DNA of 64,000 nucleotides, taken from the NCBI RefSeq assembly GCF_016545825.1, contig NC_052612.1, positions 2,480,001 to 2,544,000 of the forward strand. Direction: 5' to 3'. The position numbers and the translations under genes were made by a program. The stretch is from Eucalyptus grandis. Lineage: Eukaryota; Streptophyta; Magnoliopsida; Myrtales; Myrtaceae. This document shows positions 54,311 to 64,000 of the stretch, in pieces. Within the stretch, counting starts at the first letter, position 1. Each line of letters opens with the position of its first letter. Under the pieces are notes generated by a model. It saw only the letters and a program-made list of their open reading frames with translations. It did not search any database and had not been told where the DNA came from.

Positions 54311-54883
54311 TTGTACAGAAAGTACAGGGTCATTTCCTAAAAAGCATATGCGCCTATTACCATAAAAATCATCTTCATTGGCATGATTGATGGGTCAAAT
54401 GATGTCTGGGACAAAGAGGTGATGGTTACATAGAATGAATGGATAGGGCATTCATGGCGGCTTGGAGCTGCCAAATATGGCGGAGCAAAGGAGTGGGAGA
54501 AGAGGAAAGTACATTTGCATCTCTCCTCTTTCAAGTTTGGCATCAAATAATTCGAAAGAGAAAGCATACCCTTCTTACAAAAGAGAGAATTCCCAAATTG
54601 ATATTCTCCTTCGTTTTCCTTTTCGTGATGACCAGGGACTCTTTTGAAGAATTGAGCTGAAAAACAATATAGAGAGGAGAAAAACAATTTAGCATTCGAC
54701 AGTGGGAAAGAGAAAATTGCAGCATTTTCCAAATAGAAAAATCTCTCATCGCGGACATTGCATTTTTTTTCTCTAAACATACTTTATTAATTAAAGGAGC
54801 GCGTTTTGTGAATTGTAGCAGAGTGTCCAACATTGGCTAATTTGTGGGCAGCAACTAACGTTGGACTCGTTTGAGGATCATTG
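54311..54883 (+). repeat. Intergenic repeat unit, copy 5
   Basis: It is closely similar to 16,080-16,560 (GAATGGATAGGGCATTCATGG, GGAGCAAAGGAGTGGGAGAAG, GACAGTGGGAAAGAGAAAATTG). It shows the uninterrupted sequence into which phased-repeat element 1 inserted at 16,076. It is cut by the LINE 3 tail at 54,884. Confidence 0.85.
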
Positions 54884-55099
54884 TTTTTTTTTTTTTTTGG
54901 TAAAAGTAAGTAATATATTGGGGGAATAGCCAAACTGTACAAACGAGACGGCTTCAAAAACTTGCGCTCAAGATGAACAAGCTCATTATGAGTGAAATGA
55001 AGCCAAGGAAAAAGGCCAAACGGCTACAAGCAAAACAACCAAAGAGCCACAACCAGACAGACGGCAAAACAACCGCCAGACAAAAGCAACCAGCAAACA

Positions 55100-58062
55100 C
55101 TGAGAAGCTAAGCCAGACGGTTAGGGATCTGTAGAAGAGAAGATAATGGGGTCAACACCCCCAAGAGTGTTGTAGCATTCTATTTCTGATGGAGTCCTCC
55201 ACATTTCTGAAGGTGATAGCCTTGTCTTTGACAACCTTGAGAAGGTGGTTCCTCATGGCCGGTACAGAAAGCGGCTCCGCCCTGAAGAGAATATTGTTTC
55301 CATACTTCTAAATGATATGACAAAGTGCACCAAAGGAGAAATGGGCAACACATTTAAAAAACTCCTTGCCCGAAAGCAAAGTGCTGGCCCACGTGAGAGT
55401 CTCTCCCCAAAACCTATTACGCCAAGGGAGATTACATTTGGTCGCCCAAAAGAAAGCAATACTAGAAGTAATGCGACGCCCAAAAAAGAGATGATCAATA
55501 GAGTCAGGCACTTCATTGCAAAAAGGGCAGGTAGCAGCATCAATCCTACCATAAGACATAAGAAGAGACCGAGTAGGAAGCCTACGCTTGGTGATGAGCC
55601 AAAGGTTAAGTTGGTACCAAGGCAGGATGGCATTGTTCCAGATAAAATGATGCCAACTGACTCTGACCTTCTTTCGCCTTATGGACTCCCAAGCCAAGGC
55701 GACCAAGAACACGCCAGTCACGTCCTCCCTCCAACAAAACCGATCATGGCTCCCAGACAAGGAGGGAAGTGGCAAACCCCAAAGATTCAATCACCAACCT
55801 GATAGCCCGGCCATCATTAGAGAAGAGGTCAGCCATCGAAGCCTGCCTAGAAAGACCGGAACTATAGATGAACGAATCTATGAAATATAAGTTCAAAGGG
55901 CCCCTGGGGTGCCAATTGTCAAATCAGAGTGACACGAGATAAGCCATCCCCTATCCTCCAAAAGAAGCTAAGCCGAATTTCCCTCCCGAGTTATAGAATC
56001 TTCTTCCAAGCCCAAGAACAAGAAGTCAGCTTTTCATGACCTAAAAGTTCGTTCTCTTTAAGAAGGTCGAGTGTACCTACTTGCACCATAAGGACTCCAA
56101 ATCTGAAAACAAGTTTCAGATACGTTTGAGCATGGCCACCTTATTGCACTCGTGCAGTCTCCGGATACCAAGACCTCCCTCCACTATAAGGAGGCACACA
56201 TTCTCCCAAGAGATCTTGGCACCCCCTCTACCCAACTCCAATCCTTTCCAAAGGAATTGTTTGAGAATATGCTCAATTTGGTCCAGCACTGCTGCAGGTA
56301 GAATAAAGACACTAGCCCAATAGGCCTAAATGGCATGGAGAACTGACCTGATCAGTTGAAGTCGATCGACAATAGAGAGAAACCGATGAGTCCAGGATTA
56401 CACCTTAGAAGTGATGCGCCTAACAAAAGCAGCACAATCCGACTTCTCCAGCCTCGAAGTAATAATTAGAACTCCCAAGTAACGGATCGGTAAATTCCCT
56501 TCTAGAAAACCAAGCTCCATCATGATTTGATTCCTTAAGGACGGCGAGCCTCTCGAGAGGAATACCTCACTTTTCCTCGGATTCGGAAGTAGGCCACTCC
56601 ACGAAAAAAACAATTGGAGTCCTTCCTTGAGGAGATTGACGGATGGCAAGTGTCCTTCACAGAAAAGGAATACGTCATCTGCAAAGAACAAATGCGAGAG
56701 GCTAGTAGACCTGCACCTCCAAAAGAACCTAAAATCCGGCTGTAGCAAGTACTTCCGAAGAATGCCTGAGAGCACCTCCATTGAATAAGTAGGGAGATAT
56801 GGGATCGCCCTAGCGCAGGCCACGCCCACTAGGAAAGAAACCATGAAGCTCCATATTCAACGCAATGGAAAACCGAGGTGTGCGCACATAGGTCATGATG
56901 GGATGAACCAGCCGATCAGGGAAACAAAAAGCGAGGAGAACACTCTCAAGAAAACGCCAATCCACGGTATCATAAGCCTTTCTGAAATCGACTTTAATAG
57001 CACACTTAGGTGTGTAAGGTTCCAAATGGAAACTAGAGAAGAGTTCCCGAGCCAAAAGGATATTGTCCCTGATCCGCCGCCCCTTAACGAAAGCGCTCTA
57101 AGACGGGCTCACAAGATCCTTCAACACAGTTGCAACCCTATTCGCCAACACTTAAGCTTGTAGATGGTATTGCAGCAAGCAATAGGATTGTAGTCATCAA
57201 TGGTAGTCGCATTAGGAACCTTCGGAACCAAGACCAAGATGGTGTTGTTGATTTCCTTGAGAAGCCTCCTTGAGGTGAAGAAGTCCCCGACAGCTTCCGT
57301 GACCAGATGACCAACCGTCCCCCAGTTCTCCTTGAAAAACTCAACCGTGAAACCATCCGGACCGAGGGCCTTCCCCTGAGTAAGGGAAAAGAGAGTGTCC
57401 CAAATCTCAAGGTCAGAAATAGGCCAAGCAAGAAAGGTAATCTGATCATCATTAAGCTGAGAGAGGATGACCTCCCGAATCTCCGGAACCAGAGGTGTAC
57501 CCTGCTCTTCCCGAGGCATGAGGAGGTCACGGAAATACTCCACAAAATGCTGCTGGACCAGCTATGGATCAGTGATTTGATTACCTAAGGAATCCACCAC
57601 TGAAAGAATTTTGTTTTTCATCTGTCTCTTGTTGACATAGTGGTGGAAGAACTTTGTATTATGGCCTCCTCCTTAAACCATCTAATTCTAGTTTTCTATC
57701 TAAAAAACGACTCCTTCTGAGATCTAAGCTTGATGAAGGCCCGGCGTTGAACCTTCTCCAAGTCCGCAAGCACAACGCTGGAAGGATCTTGAAGTAGGCC
57801 AACCTGAGTCTGAATTAAAGCCTCCCTCGCCTCTGAAGTCCTAATGGAAATATTGGCAAAAGAATCTCTATTTAATTGCTTAAGCCGACCTTTCAAGGCC
57901 TTGAGCTTGCAAACAAGCCTGAACATAGGAACCCCACTTCCCAGCGCCTCCCAAACCTACTTCACAATTGCCTCAAAGTCTGGGTGCTTCATCAAAAAAT
58001 CAAAGAATTTGAATGGCCTCCTCCGAAACTCCGGGTTCTCTGCCTTGACCACCATAGGTGAG
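55100..58062 (-). pseudogene. LINE 3 ORF2: reverse transcriptase and zf-RVT part
   Basis: From 58,062: VVKAENPEFRRRPFKFFDF, then LKQLNRDSFANISIRTSEAR. RT includes GKALGPDGFTVEFFKENW, NPIACCNTIYK, KVDFRKAYDTVDW, the catalytic SHLFFADDVFLFCE (about 56,680) and IRYLGVLIITSRLEKSDCA. The zf-RVT motif CPFCNEVPDSIDHLFFG lies near 55,520, with its last ligand lost. The sequence then runs through FSFGALCHII to about 55,200. Multiple stops and frameshifts are present. Confidence 0.92.
58058..58062. repeat. Target-site duplication of element B, left copy
   Basis: GTGAG is repeated at 63,109-63,113. Joining across one copy restores the LINE 3 endonuclease codons for NHSPM. Confidence 0.92.
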
Positions 58063-58139
58063 TGTCGCGACCCGATCTTGCCGCCCTCGTATTCCCTCAT
58101 CATCGTGAGGAGAGAAAAGGGGGGAAGGTCGGGTTTAGG

Positions 58140-58505
58140 GGTACTTGATCACGAGAGTTCTTTCACGACTCACGTTTCAAAAGACGTCATCACCTCGCCT
58201 TTTGAATCAAACCTCTTGTGAGTTCCCTCCACGAGATCGCGAGCTCTCCCAAGCTCGTACCCCGCGTGACAGCAGAGTATCGTGATCCATACCCACACAA
58301 GCGACACACCATAGAAAAAGGGGTTGGGTGTTGATATTGGATTTAAGGGTACCTTTACCATGGTAGCCCTCTCATCATTGCTCGCCCATAAGGATGGCAT
58401 CACTTCATCCTTTGGGTTACTTCCCATGTCGAGTATGCTAAACCATCGTGAGTTTCATCAAAACTCATACCCCGCGCGACAAGTTATTTGTACGGTCTAG
58501 TTATT
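58140..58505. repeat. Imperfect direct repeat near the left end of element B
   Basis: 58,146-58,275 and 58,365-58,495 share the order of a Ser-rich-like CATCACxTCxxCCTTTxG word, GTGAGTT and CTC(A/G)TACCCCGCG(T/C)GACA. It is an old duplication of about 220-bp period. Confidence 0.55.
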
Positions 58506-59639
58506 TATGACAACCTAAAAATAAGACGGGAGTCGCCACTAGCCTCATTTTGGGGGTCGGCTAGAAAACCCAATTGAGGGTCGGGAGAGTTCCTTCAATT
58601 TCTACACAACCAAATATCTAGGTTCGTGGACTTGGGTTACACTAATATTTCTATTAGCGCCCTTTCGATACCTAGATAGTATGTTGTGTTTTCCTAACAT
58701 GTCAATGCGTTTCTTTTTATATTTTCAGGATCATTTGTCCTAAACTAAGTGATCATGTGTGGTTGGTCATTTTCATTCTATTTTATTTCTAGAAAAACAA
58801 AAAAAAATAAAACAATCAATGGAATTGAAATTGCAAGACAGCAAATAAACAATCAAGGAAAGCAGTAAATCTATCATGCAATCCTAAAAAATATAAAAGA
58901 GAAACACAATTGAAAAAGATGAGAGAAAGAAAGAAAACCTACAACTCGTCGAGTTTTATAGAACAAATAGAATCCGAGACATATGTCGAGAAAACGAATA
59001 GTACATGATAATGGTCGGAATAGACATCGACATCCATCGTCTTCACGCTTTCTCCATCTTCGGGGTTCTAATCTAATCCTAGCCTAAAAAACTTATAACT
59101 AGGTACATACAATGGGAAAAAAAAAAGCATACACATCAAAACAACCAAAAACAAGACATCATATTGAGATCAATCGTTTAAAAGAAGTGCAATACGAATG
59201 TCAAGTTTTGGGGCCTTGGGGTCGGCCTTTGTCTTTCATGCGAAGGTCCCACTAAGACACCTACCAAATTCATTTTTTGTGACTTATAGCAATTATTGAC
59301 CAATTGTATTCTCGCATGGCCAATAACGCTAATAAGTCTCCTAATAAAGCGATCTATATAATCCTAGGGTTTTCCCTCGTTATCATGCATCGACCCTATC
59401 ATTCATCTAAAAATAACATGCATTGCAAAAAAAAAAAAATTAAACATGTATGTAGGTCTTTTGAACCTTGTTTCTCAACCAATCAAGCAAGAAAGTGAAC
59501 CGTCGGCGGGTCACTTATTACCAAGGGCATGCGTCAATCACAAACAAAAGCAATTTCTAATGCATGATGGGATGATATGTATGAAGGGTACATGTGATAT
59601 TTCAAAAGGTTATCTCAAAATCATTCGCGAAAAGTTTTG

Positions 59640-59905
59640 AGACAATGTGATGTCTCAGCTATGAAAGACATTCAATTGCCAAAGCTAGCCCGGGCCTTGC
59701 ATTAGAAGTCACAAGCGTCGCAGGCATTTTGAATACAATACAAACCGTATTTTTCACAATGTCAAAATAGGATTTTTGAAATGTTTGAAAATATTTAGGA
59801 TTAAGGAATATCTAGGCTATGGAACACATTCAATTGCCAAGGCTAGCCCGGACCTTGCATTTGAAGTCATAAGCGTCGCAGGCATTTTGAATATGTTTCA
59901 AACCA
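59640..59905. repeat. About 164-bp-spaced direct repeat in element B
   Basis: CATTCAATTGCCAAxGCTAGCCCGG, CCTTGCATT, GAAGTCA and AAGCGTCGCAGGCATTTTGAAT occur at about 59,668 and 59,827. Both copies are about 90 bp with few differences. Confidence 0.85.
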
Positions 59906-60980
59906 TGATTTTTCCTTAAGCCAAATCAAATATTGGAGAATAACCTTTTTAGGAATCGTTTTTGAGAAACATCACATGTACCAAAACATTTTTTTTTTTA
60001 AGATGCAATTTGAAAAGGCCGGTTGTTTAAAAAAAGATCAAATCATTTAAAACAATTTTCATGAAGATGGCATGTTCTAATTTCACGCACAAACTAACCT
60101 AAAAGATATAGCTAAACAATCACAATCATGCTTATATCAGGAAATTTTAGAACAGACGTGCAAGGACAGCAAAATTGAGTAACACCCATTGACAATCTAG
60201 CTATGGAAAAATTTCCTAACATACATGACATGATGACAAACAACTTTCGTAAAGAAAGTTTTCTTGAACGAGCTACACATGAATTTACAAAAATCAGACA
60301 ACAAGCAATAGCACATCAGAAATTTGTCAAAACAACAGGACATTCAGCTAATATCATGAGAATTTGTCCTATCATAACATGTCTAAAAATTATCAAATTT
60401 ATACACAAGATAGCCAACATGATGACAAACAACTTTCGTTAAGAAGCTAAGTTCAGATTCCAAATAGAAAAAATGGAACAAAAATATCAAAAGACTGTCC
60501 ATACAGGGGTTAAAATAGGGGTCCGAATTTGATCCCTTTTTCAGATTGTAATCTGACTTTGAAAAGAATGGAAAATAGTCCAAACGATGAGCAATTAGCA
60601 TGCAATCAGCGGCATTAGAAGCTTCTAAGTATTTCCTACATCTTCTTATAAGAACTCGAGTTGAAACGAGGTCATTTCAGACCTCGTTTGTTTTTTTTTA
60701 CTAAGACAGAAAGCTACTCCTGGTATCAAAATATGCAGACATAAAAACAATTTTTTTATGATCTACCTATCCGAATGATTTTCAAAAATTCTGGAAAAAA
60801 TGAATGTTGTAGAGAAACATGCTTTGAACGATTTTCATGAAGGAGTTGATTTAAGATTCAAAGTACAAAAATCCAGAAAAAAAAAAAAAAAAATCGACAA
60901 GCAGACAAGGTCGAACAATACATAACAGTGGACTACAACATATCAGTTTTCCAGAATCATCTCCCGACTTTCGAAGCAGA

Positions 60981-61556
60981 TTTCAGATAGCTAATGATAT
61001 CGGATCGGGATGTGCTATAGCTCATTGGAAAGATAATCAAGCCATCTTCAACTCTCATGAAGACATCGAGCACCAAAAAGCACATATACTAACTCATTTC
61101 CAGGAATATGCACAAAGCGGTCTGTCAGGGATACGAAATTGCATAACAAAGATCATCCAAATTCAAAAATCATTTCAGATAGCAAATGATATCGGATTGG
61201 GACGTGCTATAACTCATTGGAAAGCTAATCAAGCCATCTTCGACTCTCATGAAAACATAATGCACCAAAAATCACATATACTAACTCATTTCCAGGCATA
61301 TGCACAAAAAGGTCTGTCAGGGATCCGAAATTGCAGAACAAAGATCATCCAAGTTCAAAAATCATTTCAGATAGCAAATGATATCGGATCGGGACGTGCT
61401 ATAGCTCATTGGAAATCTAATCAAGCCATCTTCGACTCTCATGAAGACATCAAGCACCAAAAAGCATATATACTAACTCATTTCCAGGCATATGCACAAA
61501 AAGGTCTGTCAGGGATCCGAAATTGCAGAACAACAATCATCCAAGTTGAAACATAT
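60981..61556. repeat. 192-bp tandem repeat, three units
   Basis: TTTCAGATAGCxAATGATATCGG begins units at 60,981, 61,173 and 61,365, exactly 192 bp apart. Each unit holds GTGCTAT-GCTCATTGGAAA, CATCTTC-ACTCTCATGAA and TCTGTCAGGGAT-CGAAATTGC. Because 192 is divisible by three, one plus-strand frame stays open over the last two units as a 64-residue repeat. That frame has no known domain and is probably not a gene. Confidence 0.95.
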
Positions 61557-61759
61557 TATCATCATCACAGCCTACCTACTTCCTTCTCAATACATACTAA
61601 ACATCAACAAATCATCATAGATCTCACAAATCAATCTCTAAGATGAGCTCTAGCCCCGATCTCCTATTGAGACCTCACTTCATCAAGCTCAAGGCCGAAG
61701 AGGCTTACCTCTTAATGTTTTAGCATGAAACGAACTCCCACGAACTATCACCGAGCCAC

Positions 61760-62120
61760 CACAACACCTAGGAACGTCAAGGACTGTCCAAGAGGGACTG
61801 AGATCGTCGGAGATGCTGAAGATGACGCCGGATTTGCTCCGGTTTGCTGCTGGACAGAACAGCCACCAGATCGGGTACAAAAAGACCACCGGTGACTTTT
61901 CCGGTCAATCACAGCCACCTGGGACTTAAGGAAGGGCAGAGGAACATTGAGGACTATCCAAGAGGGACTGAGTTGCTGAAGATGACGCCGGATTTGCTCC
62001 GGTTTGCTGTTGGACAGAACAACCACCAGATCGGGTACAAAAAGACCACCAGCGACTTTTCCGGTTAATCACAGCCACCTGGGACTTGAGGAAGGGCAGA
62101 GGAGCGTTGAGGACGGTTGG
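61760..62120. repeat. About 160-bp tandem repeat in element B
   Basis: GATGACGCCGGATTTGCTCC starts at 61,821 and 61,981, 160 bp apart. Flanking words GGACTxTCCAAGAGGGACTGAG, GACAGAACAxCCACCAGATCGG and CAATCACAGCCACCTGGGACTT repeat too. A third partial unit begins near 62,085. Confidence 0.92.
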
Positions 62121-62317
62121 CAACGCCGGAGAGCTCGTCGGCGAGAGGCTGAACGCCGGCGAGGGGTGGTGCGGCCAAAGGAAAAAAGCGCGCGAAGATG
62201 AGAGGGGAAAGTCGGTGGAAGAGAGAGACGTCGTGAGAGAATTTCAGAGAGAGATATATAGTGAGAAAAAGTAGATCTGGAAAAATGGCCCCCCTCCTTT
62301 TTTTTTCAGAGAAAAAT

Positions 62318-62327
62318 AGTATTTATA
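62318..62327 (-). promoter_or_regulatory. Candidate TATA box of element B
   Basis: The minus strand reads CACCTATAAATACTATTTT. A plant TATA consensus this far inside the minus-strand start fits a U3/R boundary and supports the minus-strand orientation. Confidence 0.5.
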
Positions 62328-62339
62328 GGTGGATGAGAG

Positions 62340-63100
62340 AGGCCATCCTAGCCCTTAGATTGATCCAAGGGTTAGGATGCCATCTTTTTTCTTAACAAAC
62401 TTAATAACCCTAGGATAACATCCAAATCCATCACATGTTTAAATTGAATGGTCACGATGCATTCTCAGTGGACAATGATGATCTAATCTTGAGGTAAGAG
62501 GTAGTTGGGGTCCTTTTGTAATTTCATCAAACTTTGGGGGTAAATTTGCAAATTTCGTAAAATCCATAACAAAACTGGAATTTTGAAAATTAAAGGGCGT
62601 GGATGCATTGGCCATGAAGTGAGCCAGCTGATGGTGGTTTTCAGCCAAAAGATGGCCGGAAAAATTCGTCGGTCAACGCCTGATTGACCGAGTTGACTTT
62701 TTGTCCGATTTTTGTTTTATTTTTGTGGTTTCGCCCGATTTAAACGAAATCAAATATTTCTATATGAATTGGGTCAAATGAGATGCAATTGAACTATCTC
62801 AAGTTGAGAATTGTGCACAAAATATTCAAATTCATTGAATTCCTATTGAAGTGAGGCCACAAGCTAGTCTCACATCTTCAATTGAATCTCAATCGACCAA
62901 ATTGAAGCTCAGTTACTTCAATTGCACTCTAGTCTAAAATGAGCCAAGTCAAATTACGTAGATTTGAACCACCTTAGCTGGGCTTTATAATCTTTGAACA
63001 CGCCAAATCGACCAAATTAGAAAGCATCCGAGCAAATCTCCCAAAATTGACCCCGAATTTGGACTCATCTCTTTTAATGATGTATCGACTTAAAATCAGG
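62340..63100. other. U3-like end of element B; no gene
   Basis: AT-rich, non-coding sequence between the TATA motif and the element end. It has short direct words (TTGAATCTCAATCG, CAAATTGAAG) but no ORF. Confidence 0.5.
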
Positions 63101-63108
63101 TGTCAATA

Positions 63109-63791
63109 GTGAGTGGTTAGAGATCCTAAGAGCGAGGAAGGAAGCCTCGAAGAAGGAAAAAACCTGGCTCCAATAAGGGTTTATCAAGACCCTATCAATC
63201 TTCCTCGACTTGCGAGAAAAGCCCGAAGAAGTAGACGAAGTGTACCGAAACCCCACATACCTAAGGTCCTCCAGCTCCGCCTGGTCTAGACAGTATCCGA
63301 ACGCATCAAAGCACGGCAACCAAGCATCCGTACCACCCAACCTGTCAGAGGGGTCCTTAATAGCATTGAAGTCCCCCATAACAAGCCAAGGCATATCCCA
63401 AAAAGTAGAACTACTAAACACAAGGTCCTCCTAGAGAGGTTTCTGTGAAATGAATGAGTGCTCAGCATAAACGATAGAAACACAACAGACCGCTCCCAAA
63501 TCCAAACACCTAAGATTCACATGAATCACCTGGTCCGAAACCGCAAAAACTTCAAAGGATAGTGGTAGGATCCCAACCAACCCAAATCTTAGCCCAATGG
63601 GAGTGCTCCAAATTAGCCTGCCAGCATCAATTCGACATCAAATTCCCAGTAATGGCACTAAACAAATTATGGGAGACTTTCGTCTCAACTAAACCGATCA
63701 AGGCCAACTGGTTTGCCAAAACAAAACTCCTAACCTCCGCTTGTCTGAGAGAGACAACAAGCCCCCTAATATTCAAGCAACCTATGTACAT
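63109..63791 (-). pseudogene. LINE 3 ORF2: endonuclease N-terminal part
   Basis: It starts MYIGCLNIRGL at 63,791. LIGLVETKVSH, VMGDFNAIKDPSDRLGGTDA, LDQAELEDLRYVGFRYT, RKIDRVLINPYW and ISNHS follow, the catalytic layout of the LINE apurinic endonuclease. The usual SDHSP reads SNHS, so the Asp of that motif is Asn here. Frameshifts occur near 63,630 and 63,450. The reading resumes at 58,062. Confidence 0.9.
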
Positions 63792-64000
63792 ATATACAAA
63801 AAAGAGGGGGAAGGGGTTACCTCCTTTTGGAGGAGCTACGCCGCGTGGAAGGCGGGGCAGCTCGAGCTGTCGAAGGGGGGGATCTGGAGCGAGAGTGAGC
63901 AGCTTGTCTTGCATGGTCACAACCCTCCTTTCTGCAGCAGACGCCTTTAGAGAGGGGCACGGGGAAAGCAGGTCATCATCCGAAGAGGAGATCAGATTGT
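63792..64000 (-). other. LINE 3 inter-ORF region
   Basis: Sequence upstream of the ORF2 start: basic and Pro-rich codons in one minus frame (LPRLPRGVAPPKGG), perhaps the tail of ORF1. The window ends here. Confidence 0.5.

Larger units (their letters stand above)
58063..63108 (-). mobile_element. LTR-like element B (5,046 bp) inserted in LINE 3
   Basis: It is flanked by GTGAG on both sides. On the minus strand it begins TATTGACACC (TG mutated to TA) and ends GGGTCGCGACA, so it has LTR-type ends and a 5-bp duplication. No gag, protease, integrase or RT domain is encoded. It contains a TATA motif about 790 bp from its minus-strand start and three sets of internal tandem repeats. It is either a very long solo LTR or a non-autonomous (LARD-like) element. 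I saw no second LTR inside it, which favours a solo LTR. Confidence 0.8.
54884..64000 (-). mobile_element. LINE 3: L1-type retrotransposon, interrupted and cut by the right edge
   Basis: The T-run at 54,884-54,898 is its poly(A) tail. The 3' end (GGTAAAAGTAAGTAAT) resembles LINE 1 (GGTAAAGGTAAGAAGT). ORF2 pieces at 54,950-58,062 and 63,109-63,791 belong to one element, separated by the LTR-like element B. ORF1 would lie beyond 64,000. Sequence and lack of RNase H place it in the same family as LINE 1. Confidence 0.93.

Noticed and set aside
55245..55802. 185-codon plus-strand ORF
   Set aside because: It is the antisense shadow of the LINE 3 zf-RVT region, whose minus-strand reading has clear family motifs.
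61197..61646. 149-codon ORF as a repeat protein gene
   Set aside because: It arises from a 192-bp tandem repeat with period divisible by three inside a non-coding LTR-like element. It has no start context or known domain.
1..64000. tRNA or rRNA genes
   Set aside because: No cloverleaf-forming segment with intact A and B boxes or rRNA core motifs was noticed. The B-box-like motif at 45,583 fits a SINE better.

Overview
This window is nuclear DNA from a land plant, almost certainly a woody eudicot. The species cannot be fixed from sequence alone. The evidence is a plant-specific DUF4220/DUF594 membrane-protein gene, an intron-containing fragment of a plant ERDJ2 (Sec63-type J protein) gene, a Ty1/Copia element with an initiator-Met primer site, a MuDR-like transposase with a SWIM zinc finger, and L1-type LINEs whose ORF1 carries DUF4283 plus a zinc knuckle. 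Coding sequence is sparse. Only one long open frame (18,268-20,343, minus strand) looks like a host gene, and its conserved N-terminus is cut by a stop codon.

Layout. 1-9,242: decayed Copia retrotransposon on the minus strand (5' LTR 8,293-9,242; gag; protease-integrase-RT-RNase H; an extra ORF with a 'putative plant transposon protein' domain; 3' LTR running off the left edge). 9,243-14,090: MuDR-like (MULE) transposase remnant on the plus strand, split by a solo Copia LTR at 9,698-11,018. 14,587-16,075: short element with arrays of about 31-bp sub-repeats at both ends and a GRF zinc-finger gene inside. 16,080-26,250: decayed DUF4220 neighbourhood with the main gene, a second 5' gene fragment, repeated promoter and intergenic segments, a GC-core terminal-inverted-repeat element and a second, cargo-free 31-bp-repeat element. 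26,255-33,540: a nest of elements (GC-core element, then a hAT-like element, then a full-length LINE). 33,545-38,630: inverted and direct duplicates of the DUF4220 neighbourhood, an ERDJ2/Sec63 pseudogene, a small MITE and another GC-core element. 38,626-44,557: a second full-length LINE, with RNase H. 45,400-52,862: gene-free repeat DNA (candidate SINE, then a long LTR-like element). 52,863-54,310: tandem array of about 305-bp units derived from the DUF4220 5' region. 54,884-64,000: a third LINE, interrupted by a 5,046-bp LTR-like element at 58,063-63,108 that contains its own 192-bp and about 160-bp tandem repeats.

How it fits together. The repeated minus-strand DUF4220 5' regions, shared intergenic segments and Sec63 fragments suggest an old local tandem gene cluster broken up by insertions, inversion and deletion. 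Target-site duplications and restored reading continuity give the order of several insertions: the solo LTR entered the MULE, LINE 1 entered the hAT-like/GC-core nest, LINE 2 entered an intergenic repeat copy, and the long LTR-like element entered LINE 3. All three LINEs lie on the minus strand. I found no rRNA, tRNA, CRISPR or prokaryotic feature. The least explained structures are the two phased-repeat elements, one with GRF cargo, and the GC-core TIR family.
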